In this document: positions 16,585 to 26,622 of the stretch, in pieces
Position numbering within the stretch: position 1 is the stretch's first letter
Layout of the letters: the number at the start of each line of letters is the position of its first letter
Source: Flavobacterium sp. SUN052
GTDB lineage: Bacteria > Bacteroidota > Bacteroidia > Flavobacteriales > Flavobacteriaceae
Assembly (NCBI RefSeq): GCF_028867935.1
Contig: NZ_JAPQNS010000015.1
Coordinates: 62,001-126,000, forward strand
Length of the DNA: 64,000 nucleotides
Direction: 5' to 3'
Program-made: the position numbers and the translations under genes
Notes under the pieces: generated by a model
Seen by the model: only the letters and a program-made list of their open reading frames with translations
Database searches by the model: none
Told to the model about the DNA's origin: nothing

Positions 16585-19500
16585 TCATCCGCGTTCTTGT
16601 GTTTTCAAAAACTCGTCAAAAGCTTCTGTCAAAGCGATTAATTCTTCGCCTAAGTGGCTGGTGTCGCTGAGTTTCAATTTACCTTCTGCTTCGCGGGCAA
16701 TGTAAGCCATACGAGCCACGCCGATGGTTCCGGCGCTGCCTTTGAGCGTATGAAGGTTACTTTTCACCGTCGGAATATCGCCTAGTGCGAAAGCATCATT
16801 GGCCCCGTTAACCAGTTCGGTGGCCTCTGTTACAAACTCTTCCATAATGGAATCAACCAGCTCCTGACCACCAAGGTCGCGCAGTTGGGTCACAATCTCC
16901 TGATCAATTATAGGGGGTAACACCGGTTGTTGCTGAGCAGTTTGCTGGGCAATCTGTTGCTGGCGGTGTTGTAGCTGACTGCTCTCACGCTTAGTGCTGG
17001 CGGCATCGACTAACTCCTTCACTTTGGCAATCAGGCTCTGTGCACGAATCGGTTTTGCAATGTAATCATCCAGCCCCTGGCTCAAAAACCGTTCGCGGTC
17101 TTCGCGCATCGAATAAGCGGTCATGGCCACAACGGTCGGGAGTGCATCGCCAAATTGAGCGCGGAGGTTTTTGGTTGTTTCAACGCCATCCATATCAGGC
17201 ATTTGAATATCCATAAAGATCACATCGAAAGCTCCTTCCCGGCCGCTCACAAGATCTATGGCTTCGCGTCCGCTCGATGCCGTTGTGACAATGCATCCGG
17301 ACTTCCGAAGTATTTCGCTGGCCACTTTCCGGTTCGTCGCATTATCGTCGACAAGCAATACCTGCGGATGGGTGTCTTTGAAGAAATTGACCAACGTTAC
17401 TTCAGCGCCTTCACCTGACTGCTGCGTAGGACTGATAGCCGTTTCTTTTAGCTCAACAATAAACCAGAACGTACTCCCCTTCCCTACTACAGAATCGACG
17501 CCGATATCGCCTTTCATCAGCAAAGCCAGCTCTTTGGATATGGCCAAACCGAGACCCGTGCCCCCGAACGACTTCCGCGACGACTCATCGACCTGACTGA
17601 ATGAGTTGAACAACAGCTTAATATTCTCGGCAGAGATACCAATGCCAGAGTCATGCACGTCGATCCGAATCCGGTTAAACTTGCCCTTTTTACTTAACAA
17701 AGACGCCACTACGCTTACATCACCATTTTCAGTGAATTTGATAGCATTAGAAGTCAGGTTCGACAGAATCTGCAACAGACGCGTTTGGTCAGCAATTACG
17801 TACCGGGGCAGATCATCGGCCAAGCTGTAGAGCAGACGGTTGTTTTTAGAAGCTGCCTGTTGGCCGAACAAGGCGATTAGTTTATCGAAAATCTCCCGGA
17901 AGGCAATTGGCGCTTCGTGGAGGGCCATTTTGCCCGCTTCAATTTTCGAGAGATCCAGAATATCGTTGAGAATATTCAGCAGCGTCTCACTCGACCGCTT
18001 GATTGTCCGTACGTAATCCTGCTGATCGCTATCCAGCGGGGTGTCTGTCAGCAGATCGATCATGCCAATTACGCCGTTCATGGGCGTACGGATTTCGTGA
18101 CTCATGTTGGCCAGAAACCGTTCTTTCACCTTCAGCGATCGTTCAGCTTCTTCCTTCGCCTTCACCAGTTCAGCCGCCTGTCGTTTCAGCTCGGTAATAT
18201 CCCGAGCCAATACCGCCACCACCGAGTCGTGCCCGTTATCGTCTTTCAATAACAGCATGTTGAACATAAACTGCCGCTCAGAGCCGTCTTTTCGTCGGAG
18301 GCTCACCTCAAAATTGCGAAGGCTGCGGTTGCGCACCAGTCGAATCATGGCTCGATGAACGGTGCCTTTATCAACAAAATACTGCGTAACGTCCTGACCC
18401 AGCACTTCGTCGGGGGTGTAGCCCATGCGTTTGAACACCGACGGGCTAATCATAGTGATATGTCCGTGCCGGTCGACGCGGCAATAAATATCCTGAAGGT
18501 TCTCAAAAATACCCCGGAATTTCTCTTCACTTTGCCGGGTCACAATCTCGGCCCGTTTGCGGTTGGTAATGTCACGCGCAATACCCGACACCTCCTCAAT
18601 TACCCCGCTCGACAGTAAAATTGGGTTGAGTTGAAAGTCTAGCCAGGTTTCAACACCGTTGGGCCGACTGCTATCAAAACGCAGTTCAAAATTTTGTGGG
18701 ATGCCACGGAACGCCTGTCTGTATTTTTCCTCTAACAGTTTGCGGTTGTCAGAGCCAATCATTCTCCAGCCAAGATTGGGGGCGCTACCCAGCATAGTGG
18801 GCGTTTCGTTCAGGTTTCTTTCAATCAGGTTCGTATAGTTCTTATTGAAAGATGTCAGTTGCAAACTCTTGTTCACCGACCAGATCAGATACGTGCTGCT
18901 ATCGAAAATAGCGTTTAGCCGGGCCGTCTGCTTATTCAGAGCGGCTTCGTCCTGCTTGCGGGCAATGGCCAGCGCCACCTGTCCCGAAATAAACTCCAGC
19001 AGTTCCAGGTCGCGGGGTCCGTAGGTACGTTCGTCGTCGTACGATTTCACGCCAATGATACCCGTTACCTGCTCGCCTACCCGGAGCGGGGCCGTGAGCA
19101 TTACTTTTGGCTGCAACTGCCCGTAGAGGTCGAGCTGGTGCTGGTCAGCCATCTGCCGAATGTCTTTTTCGTACAAAAACAGGGCTTTGTTGGCCCGAAT
19201 CGTGTATTCAGTCAGGCCGTTGCCCAATCGGCGTTTGGTAAACCGGAGATTTCCACCAAAATATTCATCAACGTAGTACGGGAAATACAGGTAATTTTTC
19301 GACTGATCGTACAGGGCAATAAAGAAGTTTTTGGCGTCGATAATGTTGCCCAGCTCCTCGTGAATTTTGCCGTACAGGTCATCTAAATCACGGGTATTGA
19401 TTGTCCAGTTGGCAATACTGTAATAGAGTTTCTGCGATTTCTCAGCCCGAATTTTACTCGTTGTATCGTGCAAAATGCAGCGAAAAGCCGTTGGCCGTCC

Positions 19501-20247
19501 GTTGTCGTAGCGGCAATTGACACTCCCCGAAACAAAGATGGTTTTTCCGGCTTTGTTCTTGAAAACAGTTTCAAAATAGGGTAGTTTCTCCCCATCCTGT
19601 ATCCGTTTAAGCCGCTGCAAGGTTACGTCGGCATAATCGGGGTGTAACACCTCGCGCAGGGTCAGCGCGGCTACTTCATCGGAGCCATAACCAAGCACTT
19701 CGCGCCAGGCCCGGTTCACAAACATGAACTTGCCATCGAGCGTAACGAGCTGAATCAGGTCGGAGGTGTTATCAACCAGGTCCTGCAACTGCGAGTTCGA
19801 AAACGACAAGGCCGACGCGACGCGCTTTTTGGTCGTTACATCTTCCCCAATTATGGTAAATGAGGTGATTTCACCCGCTCGATTATTGACGATAAACGAA
19901 TTAAGCTGCACGTTACGCACGGCCCCACTGCGAGCCAGCAGGGTTATTTCGCGCTGTTCAATGAAACCACCCCGACGGAGAGCCTCGTCAAATTCCTGTT
20001 CGAGCTTGGCACGGTCGGCGGGAGGAACAAAGACATCAAAAAAATTGCGACCGATCACATCATCTGGTTGCCAGGCGGTTACTCGGTATGTGTATGGATT
20101 GGCGTAACTGAGCGTGCCATCGCGCTCTACAGTTAAGCCAATCAAATTTAGCTGATCTACTGTCTGACGCACGTCAAAAGTAGATTCCTGTGCTGTAAGG
20201 GCAGGCTGTTGCATAGCATTTGATGAAGAAATAGGCGCGTCCGGCAT
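16585..20247 (-). CDS. Hybrid sensor histidine kinase (PAS-PAS-GAF-PAS-PAS-HisKA-HATPase-REC-Hpt)
   Basis: 1220 residues without a membrane segment, so a cytoplasmic sensor. Domains in order: PAS about 25-140, PAS 150-265, GAF 280-440, PAS 450-570, PAS 575-695, dimerisation/phospho-acceptor with His717 in [12 protein letters not shown], ATPase with [10 protein letters not shown] and [11 protein letters not shown], receiver with Asp1013 in [11 protein letters not shown], and a C-terminal Hpt with His1166 in [11 protein letters not shown]. All phosphorelay residues are present, so a full His-Asp-His relay is expected within one protein; the final response regulator is elsewhere. The single receiver protein at 14.9-15.3 kb is a candidate. 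The ligand is unknown. Confidence 0.95.
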   Translation of the reverse strand: MPDAPISSSNAMQQPALTAQESTFDVRQTVDQLNLIGLTVERDGTLSYANPYTYRVTAWQPDDVIGRNFFDVFVPPADRAKLEQEFDEALRRGGFIEQREITLLARSGAVRNVQLNSFIVNNRAGEITSFTIIGEDVTTKKRVASALSFSNSQLQDLVDNTSDLIQLVTLDGKFMFVNRAWREVLGYGSDEVAALTLREVLHPDYADVTLQRLKRIQDGEKLPYFETVFKNKAGKTIFVSGSVNCRYDNGRPTAFRCILHDTTSKIRAEKSQKLYYSIANWTINTRDLDDLYGKIHEELGNIIDAKNFFIALYDQSKNYLYFPYYVDEYFGGNLRFTKRRLGNGLTEYTIRANKALFLYEKDIRQMADQHQLDLYGQLQPKVMLTAPLRVGEQVTGIIGVKSYDDERTYGPRDLELLEFISGQVALAIARKQDEAALNKQTARLNAIFDSSTYLIWSVNKSLQLTSFNKNYTNLIERNLNETPTMLGSAPNLGWRMIGSDNRKLLEEKYRQAFRGIPQNFELRFDSSRPNGVETWLDFQLNPILLSSGVIEEVSGIARDITNRKRAEIVTRQSEEKFRGIFENLQDIYCRVDRHGHITMISPSVFKRMGYTPDEVLGQDVTQYFVDKGTVHRAMIRLVRNRSLRNFEVSLRRKDGSERQFMFNMLLLKDDNGHDSVVAVLARDITELKRQAAELVKAKEEAERSLKVKERFLANMSHEIRTPMNGVIGMIDLLTDTPLDSDQQDYVRTIKRSSETLLNILNDILDLSKIEAGKMALHEAPIAFREIFDKLIALFGQQAASKNNRLLYSLADDLPRYVIADQTRLLQILSNLTSNAIKFTENGDVSVVASLLSKKGKFNRIRIDVHDSGIGISAENIKLLFNSFSQVDESSRKSFGGTGLGLAISKELALLMKGDIGVDSVVGKGSTFWFIVELKETAISPTQQSGEGAEVTLVNFFKDTHPQVLLVDDNATNRKVASEILRKSGCIVTTASSGREAIDLVSGREGAFDVIFMDIQMPDMDGVETTKNLRAQFGDALPTVVAMTAYSMREDRERFLSQGLDDYIAKPIRAQSLIAKVKELVDAASTKRESSQLQHRQQQIAQQTAQQQPVLPPIIDQEIVTQLRDLGGQELVDSIMEEFVTEATELVNGANDAFALGDIPTVKSNLHTLKGSAGTIGVARMAYIAREAEGKLKLSDTSHLGEELIALTEAFDEFLKTQERG

Positions 20248-20389
20248 CGGAAAAGATTTAATCTACAAAAAAATGTCCATTTATGCGATACTTACCAGTA
20301 ACCGCTTCGTCTCATATGATGACTGTGCATGCTCTTAGGTAGTTTTTGCTATTTTAGAGTATGTTTGCAGACTCTAACCCATATTTTTG

Positions 20390-20722
20390 ATGATTAAGCG
20401 AATTGGCTGGTTACTAACCATAACCAGCCTTTTTTCAGCGTGTGAACCGTTCAATTTAGACCGGTTCGAGTTCCCTAAATGCCTACCTCCAAAAGCTGGC
20501 ATTGCCTATAAACAGGACCTGCTGGATGTTGAGCTTTCGCTCGACACACCAACGGGCGACATTGGTTCTGTTGGCTGGGATCTCGGCGACGGGCGAGCCC
20601 GTGTGGGTAACCCCGTCTATCACCACTATGCTAAACCTGGCACTTACACTGTAACAATCGTTATTGCTAATAGCTGCAACGATGTGTTTCGCACTAGCCG
20701 TACCATCAAAGTTAATGGGTAA
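20390..20722 (+). CDS. PKD-domain lipoprotein
   Basis: 110 residues from the ATG at 20390. A lipoprotein signal ends at the lipobox LFSAC near residue 18. The rest is one PKD domain with the motif VGWDLGDGRARVGNPVYHHY and strands YTVTIVIAN, a beta-sandwich common in surface proteins. A possible promoter box TATGTTTG is at 20360-20367. The gene is followed 26 bases later by another secreted protein, and a third overlaps that one, so the three probably form an operon. Confidence 0.75.
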   Translation: MIKRIGWLLTITSLFSACEPFNLDRFEFPKCLPPKAGIAYKQDLLDVELSLDTPTGDIGSVGWDLGDGRARVGNPVYHHYAKPGTYTVTIVIANSCNDVFRTSRTIKVNG

Positions 20723-20748
20723 GAGAACAGAAAACCTCGTCGTTGCCG

Positions 20749-21576
20749 ATGAAACACGTCTTCTTGTTCCTTTTACTGTTTGTTTCTGTTGTTGTTAGTC
20801 CCGCTCAGCCGCTGATCAACGATGTCAGAATTCAACTTCTCGACGCATCGAGGCTCGAAATCCTCTATAACCTCACTGGCCCTGCAGATTCGGTCTGGTT
20901 TGATGCTGAAGCTCGCTTTGGTGGTCAGCTAAATCCCAATCCTGCATTTCTATACGGTGATTTCGGGCGTAATGTGCGCCCAGGTCCTAACCGGCGCATT
21001 GTCTGGTATCTGTACGACGAAGGGCAACGCATTAAATCTGATGTGCGAGTCCGGGTGCTGGCTCGCACCCTCCAACTGCCGGGGCCAATTGTAAAGGAAG
21101 CGCCCGAAGCCATAGCCTTATATCCGTTGTTAAAAGACAAACGTCGATGGTCGGCAGGGCCGGGCTGGGCAGCGGTGTCGGCTGTGCTGCCGGGCGTTGG
21201 CAATATGTTTGTCCACCGGGGCGAAACGGGTAACCCCAAACTACGTGTTGGCGCACGCCCACTGGCTACCGTGGGTTTTTATAGCCTTATCTTTTATGGG
21301 CTCAACCAACAGCGACTCTCCCAAAACTGGTTTAAGACTTATACTCAGCAAAAGAACCCAACCGAAGGTGAGCCTTATTACCAGGTCGCCAACCAGTATC
21401 ACCACCGCTATTTTATAGCAAGTCGGGCTGCGGCCCTCATTTGGGCTACCGACGTTAGCCTAACGCTGTTGCGGGGGTTTCGAAACAGGCGCGAGATTCG
21501 GAAGGAATCGGTAGTCACTATGGGACCCGGTGTGCAAGCAGGTGTTCCAGTCGCCATGATGCGGGTACGGCTATGA
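20749..21576 (+). CDS. Secreted/membrane protein of unknown function
   Basis: 275 residues from the ATG at 20749 with a signal peptide (MKHVFLFLLLFVSVVVSP, then AQ). The N-terminal half is beta-rich (RLEILYNLTGPADSVWFDAE, PNRRIVWYLYDEG), the C-terminal half has a Gly-rich hydrophobic patch (GWAAVSAVLPGVGNMFVHRG) and two probable membrane-associated helices (VGFYSLIFYGLNQQ, AALIWATDVSLTLLRG). The pattern resembles Bacteroidota proteins that tie a periplasmic domain to a DUF5683-like tail, but no firm family. It overlaps the next gene by four bases (ATGA), showing translational coupling. Confidence 0.6.
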   Translation: MKHVFLFLLLFVSVVVSPAQPLINDVRIQLLDASRLEILYNLTGPADSVWFDAEARFGGQLNPNPAFLYGDFGRNVRPGPNRRIVWYLYDEGQRIKSDVRVRVLARTLQLPGPIVKEAPEAIALYPLLKDKRRWSAGPGWAAVSAVLPGVGNMFVHRGETGNPKLRVGARPLATVGFYSLIFYGLNQQRLSQNWFKTYTQQKNPTEGEPYYQVANQYHHRYFIASRAAALIWATDVSLTLLRGFRNRREIRKESVVTMGPGVQAGVPVAMMRVRL

Positions 21577-22292
21577 ACACGTCTTCTCTACTAAAACGAA
21601 TTAGCTGGCTCCTGATGCTTGTGTCACCATTAGCCCGCGCTCAGCAGGGGCAGCAGATCCAATCGGCCAGTAGTTCGTGGATTTCGGTTGAGACCAAGGA
21701 GGTGCTGCCTTTTCGAACCCCATCTGGACCAGGATTTACCGAGACATTTGCTGAGGAAAACACGAACGGCTGGCCAACCGGACTTCGGGCGGGTTTCACC
21801 TTTACGCTCAAACCCGTTGGTTACCAAATCGAACGCCGGACGGCCGATTCGAGCCGGGCGGCCCGCGCCTGGATACAACTGGCGAACAAGCTGACCTTGA
21901 ATAAGCTCGATACGTTTATGATACAGGTCGATTTGCTGCCCCAATCAGACATGTACCCCAATGGTGGGTTATTATTCGGCGTAGCCGACTCACTCAATTA
22001 CAGCCAAGTTCGGCTGATTGGCAAAGACAGAGTAGTGGTGCAACAAATCGTTAAGGGCAAGCCTGACCCAACGTTCGTATCCGCCCATTTAGCCAGGGCA
22101 ACTGTTGCGCTTCGGCCGGGGCGCAACCGGGTGGCCGTTTGGCGGATGGGCAACCGCCTACACGTTTTTGTGAATGAGAAAGAGTTACCAACCAGTCCGT
22201 TCCCGTTTCGGCCACTGCGCGGTAATGGCGTTGGCGTGATGCTCGGCGGCAACTGGCTCTCATTCCGAAACCTGACAGTAAGAACACAGTGA
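21573..22292 (+). CDS. Secreted concanavalin/LamG-like protein
   Basis: 239 residues with a signal peptide (ISWLLMLVSPLARAQQ). The rest is beta-rich with a jelly-roll feel: FTETFAEENTNGWPTG at the start, FMIQVDLLPQSDMYPNGGLLFG in the middle and NRVAVWRMGNRLHVFVNEKE then GVGVMLGGNWLSFRNLTV at the end, the pattern of LamG/DUF1080-like sugar-binding modules. No catalytic motif was identified. It is translationally coupled to the upstream envelope gene. Confidence 0.6.
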   Translation: MNTSSLLKRISWLLMLVSPLARAQQGQQIQSASSSWISVETKEVLPFRTPSGPGFTETFAEENTNGWPTGLRAGFTFTLKPVGYQIERRTADSSRAARAWIQLANKLTLNKLDTFMIQVDLLPQSDMYPNGGLLFGVADSLNYSQVRLIGKDRVVVQQIVKGKPDPTFVSAHLARATVALRPGRNRVAVWRMGNRLHVFVNEKELPTSPFPFRPLRGNGVGVMLGGNWLSFRNLTVRTQ

Positions 22293-22369
22293 ACAACGAG
22301 CAGTGAGCAGCCAATGGAGAGCTACAACGTCACAACTGTTATCTGCTCACTGCTCGCTCGTTGTTCACT
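22288..22369. repeat. Intergenic inverted repeat between convergent genes
   Basis: Left arm 22288-22310 (starts AGTGAACAACGAG, overlaps the stop codon of the LamG-like gene); right arm 22343-22369 is its complement with a 4-base insertion. A further partial copy (TTGTTCACTGCTCAC) follows at 22375. Probably terminates both convergent genes. Confidence 0.75.
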
Positions 22370-22371
22370 GA

Positions 22372-23805
22372 TCATTGTTCACTGCTCACTGGATTTCCCT
22401 TTTCATCGATCTCATACGTGCGTCCGTTGCGGACGACGGTAGCCCGACCATCTCGGAAGGTTGTAATGTCGTCATAAATAGGATAGATCATCCAGGCGTT
22501 ATCGCGCCACAAACCCCATTTCCGGCCCAATTTGGCCGGTTGCTCCCCAAACTGGCCGGTTGTTTCGAGCAATCGGTCATATTTCTTAGGCGGTTTCACT
22601 GAATCCTCAACCGGCGGCTTGTTTTCACTAGGTACGGGTTCAGGTGTAGCATTGGGCTTCCGATCTTTCCGGCCTTTATCGTCAGTAGCTATATCTTCAT
22701 CCGGTGGATTGTGGGTCGAGTTTTCTGCTGCGCTTTCATCCCGGTCTGCCCGCTTGCTAGTTCGGTCGGTGGTACGTTTACGATCCGACGACTTAGAATC
22801 AATTGTTTGTTCGGTACGATCTGTTCCATCTCCCTCCGAATCCTTACCTGATTTTTTCTGATTGGGTTTTATCAGGAGATACAAAATCAGTAACACCGCC
22901 ACGGCAAACACAGCTCCCCACACGCCCGCGTTTGATCGGGGTGGAGCTACCGGCTGGGCAGGGCGTTGAACAGGTTCGGCAACCGGGGGCACATAAGCCG
23001 GAGCAGGTTCGGGCGTGGGCGGGACATATGCTTGAACAGGCTCAGGGGTCGTCACTGGCTCGGCAACGGGAATTTTATCCCACCAGCTCAGGTGCCGCCA
23101 ATCGGTAGAAAGTAGCTTTTCGGGGAGAGTAGCCCCCTGAGGTTCGGTTTCGGATGCGTAGAAGTTCGCCGAAAAGTAAGCCAGAATTTCTTCTGCCAAC
23201 ACGCGTTCGTCGGTGTGCATAACCCTAAACAACAAGCGTAGATCACGGGCAGTTATATGGCCCTGGTATTCATCCAGTATGGTCTTTACCCGGTCGAGAA
23301 GAGGTGGTGGTGCCTGCACACTGGGACGCTCTGGCTGCGGTGCTCCGGGCGGGTTGGCGGGGCCGGTTGGTACTGCATTGGCTACAACAGAATCAGGGGA
23401 AACAGGTGCCGAGACCGGCACAGCCTCGGTTGATTCGTTAGCAGTCGGCGTGTCGCTATTTTCTCTTTTGAGATCGGCAATTAATTGCGGAATCCACCGA
23501 TCTTCTACAAAAGAAGCCGACAAACCCATCCGCTCTCCTTCAGCGACAAAATCGTCTTCCTGCGTCTGATGAAGCTTATACTGTGGTGGCGCATCAAGGG
23601 CATCTTCGAGCCGTCGGCGGAGATCGGCCAACTTTTCAAAGTTGATTTGGCGACTTACCTCGTTCACCAACCGCCGGAACTCTTCAGCAGAAATTCCGGC
23701 GCGGGTAGCCTCATCGGGCAAGCCCGTTTGTCGCCATTGACGTTCTTTTACTTGCCCCCGCCGGAGCACAATTTCTTCCTTGATTCGTTCCTGTAGGGTT
23801 GCCAT
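22372..23805 (-). CDS. Single-span membrane protein with WG-repeat C-terminus
   Basis: 477 residues from the ATG at 23805. Cytoplasmic N-terminus with two helical modules (about 1-110, LQERIKEEIVLRRGQV and FRRLVNEVSRQINFEKL; about 165-235, LLDRVKTILDEYQGHITARD), each joined by Pro-rich linkers; a proline/valine tract at 240-290; one membrane span near 293-313 (WGAVFAVAVLLILYLLI); a long charged Lys/Asp/Ser linker; and a WG-repeat-like end (KWGLWRDNAWMIYPIYDDI). No signal peptide, so the C-terminus should be outside the cytoplasm. The helical-span-linker plan resembles the coiled-coil protein at 32.7-34.2 kb. Function unknown. Confidence 0.65.
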   Translation of the reverse strand: MATLQERIKEEIVLRRGQVKERQWRQTGLPDEATRAGISAEEFRRLVNEVSRQINFEKLADLRRRLEDALDAPPQYKLHQTQEDDFVAEGERMGLSASFVEDRWIPQLIADLKRENSDTPTANESTEAVPVSAPVSPDSVVANAVPTGPANPPGAPQPERPSVQAPPPLLDRVKTILDEYQGHITARDLRLLFRVMHTDERVLAEEILAYFSANFYASETEPQGATLPEKLLSTDWRHLSWWDKIPVAEPVTTPEPVQAYVPPTPEPAPAYVPPVAEPVQRPAQPVAPPRSNAGVWGAVFAVAVLLILYLLIKPNQKKSGKDSEGDGTDRTEQTIDSKSSDRKRTTDRTSKRADRDESAAENSTHNPPDEDIATDDKGRKDRKPNATPEPVPSENKPPVEDSVKPPKKYDRLLETTGQFGEQPAKLGRKWGLWRDNAWMIYPIYDDITTFRDGRATVVRNGRTYEIDEKGNPVSSEQ

Positions 23806-23866
23806 GTTCATCTGGCTACAAAAATACAGAAGCAGACGTACTTATAGCTCACCTATTGCTGAAACT

Positions 23867-23913
23867 GGCAAGACCGTAGAGCAACTTGACTCAAGTTGCT
23901 CTACGGTCTTGCC
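23867..23913. repeat. Perfect 47-base palindrome
   Basis: Two 23-base arms around a single central C at 23890; the left arm starts GGCAAGACCGTAGAGC. It lies in the 152-base gap between the WG-repeat gene start and the TlpA-type gene stop, both on the minus strand. It would form a very stable hairpin in the transcript and lacks a T-run, so it is not a standard terminator. Confidence 0.85.
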
Positions 23914-23957
23914 CTGTATCCAAATTCCTGATTGGAAGATGATGAAACCCGCGCTCG

Positions 23958-25103
23958 TTATGGTTTCGGTTTGGCGGGTAATAATTCAGCTAGTTTTTTT
24001 CCTAGCTCTTCACCCCGTACATTCTTCGCGATGATTTTACCGGCAGGGTCAACCAGGAAGTTTTGCGGAATGGCTCGAACGCCGTATTGCTGAGCAACCT
24101 CATTCTGCCAGTACTTCAAATCAGATACCTGCGTCCAGGCAAGGCCGTCTTTCTGAATCGCTTTCAGCCACGCTTCTTTACCCGTTGGGCGATCCAGCGA
24201 AACGCCAAGTACGGTGAAATTACGGTCATTGTACTGGTTGAAATTAGCTACTACATTAGGGTTCTCCTGCCGACAGGGGCCGCACCACGACGCCCAGAAA
24301 TCAATCAGCACATACTTACCCCGGAAATCGCGCAGCGAAACGGCTTTGCCGGATGTATCAGCCTGAGTAAACTCAGGGGCTAGTGCACCAATAGACGTGG
24401 TTTTTACCAATGCCAACATAGTCGCATACTCTTTTCCGGCCGGGCTATTTCTTACAGGTTCGGCAAGGCTCTCGAAAACGGGGGCCACATCAGCATATTC
24501 TGGTGTCATGCCGCCATACGAACGCAAGGCATCCAGACTAACTAAGCTCTGCGGATTTGCCTTGATAAACGCTCCCTGAACAACTTTCTGCTCAGCCTGA
24601 ATAGCCTCATACCGTTTGTAGAGGGCTTCTGTAAATGCTTTGTCTTTCCGTTGTTCAGGCGTAGCTGCCTGCGACTCTTTGGTAAGTTGTGCCATCTGCT
24701 CGTTCACTTGTTTGAGCGATGTTTTCAGCTTCTGCATATCCTCATTCAGGGGTGTCCCCGCAATGGTGGCTTCTCGTAGCGATTCGATGCCAGCTACCGT
24801 AACAACACCGGGCTCCAGATACAGACTGGTGGCATCAATAGGCCGAGTCCGGCTGAAACCCGTGCCCTGTTTATCAACATAGAGCGTTGCTGACGTTGCC
24901 GATTCGAGCTTGCCAGTGAACGAAAAAACACCATTCTGAACCTGCGTCGAATCCATTTTCACAGCCGCACCCGTCCCGTAGCGCAGGTAAGCCTTGGCGG
25001 GTGCTGCCACGTTGGTCAGCTTCCCGTTGAGTGTAAACGTACCCGATTGAGCCCACAAGAGGGTCGGTAAAAGCAGGAGGGCAATAGCTAAGCGTGTTCT
25101 CAT
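23958..25103 (-). CDS. TlpA-family thioredoxin-like protein with DUF4369-like N-terminus
   Basis: 381 residues from the ATG at 25103, which begins a signal peptide (MRTRLAIALLLLPTLLWAQ). Residues 20-130 form the DUF4369-like beta domain (FTLNGKLTNVAAPAKAYLRY), 140-240 are helical, and 245-380 a thioredoxin fold with active site WCGPC in FWASWCGPCRQE near residue 275 and a cis-proline region VRAIPQNFLVDP. It acts in the periplasm as a thiol-disulfide reductase, perhaps for cytochrome c maturation or envelope protein repair; the partner is unknown. Confidence 0.88.
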   Translation of the reverse strand: MRTRLAIALLLLPTLLWAQSGTFTLNGKLTNVAAPAKAYLRYGTGAAVKMDSTQVQNGVFSFTGKLESATSATLYVDKQGTGFSRTRPIDATSLYLEPGVVTVAGIESLREATIAGTPLNEDMQKLKTSLKQVNEQMAQLTKESQAATPEQRKDKAFTEALYKRYEAIQAEQKVVQGAFIKANPQSLVSLDALRSYGGMTPEYADVAPVFESLAEPVRNSPAGKEYATMLALVKTTSIGALAPEFTQADTSGKAVSLRDFRGKYVLIDFWASWCGPCRQENPNVVANFNQYNDRNFTVLGVSLDRPTGKEAWLKAIQKDGLAWTQVSDLKYWQNEVAQQYGVRAIPQNFLVDPAGKIIAKNVRGEELGKKLAELLPAKPKP

Positions 25104-25297
25104 TCGTGTGTTGATTAAATCGTATGGTTGCGCGATAGAGACACAATGTACATTTTTTTTGATTACGCGCTGAAAATGCATTGATAATCCCCCTTCTCCT
25201 CTTCCGAACACAGAATCAGTACGGATAGGTCCCTAATTATCGTGACGAATTGGGCAATTAGGAGTCAACAAAAGACTAACATGCATTCATTGTGTCA

Positions 25298-26593
25298 ATG
25301 CGTATTTCGTTTGTACTGTCGGTTTTAGTAAGTAGTTGGCTCTTCAGTCGATGTACCGACAGTCAATCGTCCCATTCATCCAGCAATGCCCGTTTGAAGC
25401 CAACAGCTATCGAATTCGATGGGACTTCATACCGGTTGCTGCGTTATGGAGAACCCTATTTTATTGAAGGAGCCGGTGGGGTAAGCCATTTTGAACGACT
25501 GAAAGAGTGCGGGGGTAATTCGATTCGGGTTTGGGACGATTCAGACGCCGGACAACTCTTAGACGAAGCCCATCGGCTAGGCTTAACGGTTATGCTGGGT
25601 TTGTGGGTTGAGCGGGAGATGGAAGGTTTTAGCTACGACGATCAACAGGCAGTTGCCCGCCAATACGAACGCATCCGAAAAACGGTACTCAAGTATAAAA
25701 ATCATCCGGCTTTGCTGCTCTGGTGCGTGGGTAACGAATGGGCGCAGGGAGCGAACAACTTCAAGGTATATGACGAAGTAAACCGATTGGCTATGCTCGT
25801 TCACGAAATAGACCCTTCCCACCCTGTCAGTACCGCCATCTCACCCGATAGCAAGCGGGCTGTTTGGCTGGTTGCCAAGCGCTGCCCAGCCATTGATATT
25901 CTGTCGGTGAATGCCTATGCCCTTACGGATCAACTGAGTGAGTTCTTTGCTCAGGGTGGCTGGAAGGGACCCTATATTATTTCGGAATACGGTGCACCAG
26001 CTTATTGGGAAACCCCGGTTGCACCCTGGGGCGCTCCCGACGAACCAACCAGCGATCAAAAACAAGTCTTTGTTCGTCAGTTTTATCCCAAACATATTGG
26101 GTCACGTCCACCTAACTGCCTGGGCGCTTATCTGTTTTATTGGGGCGCCAAGCAGGAAGAATCCCATACCTGGTTTAGTACGTTTGACGAAAAAGGCCAC
26201 GAAACGCCCATTATCGAACTAATGCAGGAGTTGTGGAGTGATCAAAAAGCGGCCAATCAGGCGCCGGTAATACGCGCTTTACTGGTAGATGGGAAAGCAA
26301 CTACACATAGGTCTTTCGCGAGTTCGGCAATGCTCCATGAAGCCCGCGTTGAAACGTCTGACCCCGATGGTGATCCGCTCACTTACGAATGGGAAATCAA
26401 ATTCAGGGCAGCCCGCACCGCCGATTATGTGGGTACTCAACGACCCGCTATTGACGGATTACTGACCTCCTCCGACACACCTTCCGTGTCATTCCGGCTA
26501 CCGACGCAAGCGGGGGCATACCGACTTTTCGTGAATGTGTATGATACACATAATCACGTGGGAACGGCTAACTTTTCGTTTGAAGTGAAGTGA
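25298..26593 (+). CDS. Lipoprotein glycoside hydrolase with TIM barrel (GH2/GH5-like)
   Basis: 431 residues from the ATG at 25298, with a signal ending at a lipobox-like LFSRC. A TIM-barrel hydrolase of the retaining clan A type: NSIRVWDDSDAGQLLDEAHR, acid/base E147 in WCVGNEWAQG, SVNAYALTDQL, and nucleophile E230 in YIISEYGAP. A C-terminal Ig-like domain (about 325-430, DPDGDPLTYEWEIK) follows. Both catalytic glutamates are present, so it is probably active on a beta-glucan or similar. It is convergent with, and 29 bases from, the GT2 synthase-like gene, suggesting a shared polysaccharide (inference). Confidence 0.8.
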   Translation: MRISFVLSVLVSSWLFSRCTDSQSSHSSSNARLKPTAIEFDGTSYRLLRYGEPYFIEGAGGVSHFERLKECGGNSIRVWDDSDAGQLLDEAHRLGLTVMLGLWVEREMEGFSYDDQQAVARQYERIRKTVLKYKNHPALLLWCVGNEWAQGANNFKVYDEVNRLAMLVHEIDPSHPVSTAISPDSKRAVWLVAKRCPAIDILSVNAYALTDQLSEFFAQGGWKGPYIISEYGAPAYWETPVAPWGAPDEPTSDQKQVFVRQFYPKHIGSRPPNCLGAYLFYWGAKQEESHTWFSTFDEKGHETPIIELMQELWSDQKAANQAPVIRALLVDGKATTHRSFASSAMLHEARVETSDPDGDPLTYEWEIKFRAARTADYVGTQRPAIDGLLTSSDTPSVSFRLPTQAGAYRLFVNVYDTHNHVGTANFSFEVK

Positions 26594-26622
26594 TTGGAAC
26601 GCAAAGGCAGACCTTGCGGCTT

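Noticed and set aside
22372..23805. TonB protein (Pro-rich, single span)
   Set aside because: The span lies in mid-protein and the C-terminus looks like a WG repeat, not the TonB C-terminal fold.
25104..25211. 36-residue extension of the TlpA-type protein
   Set aside because: The signal peptide starts cleanly at 25103; the extension would hide it.
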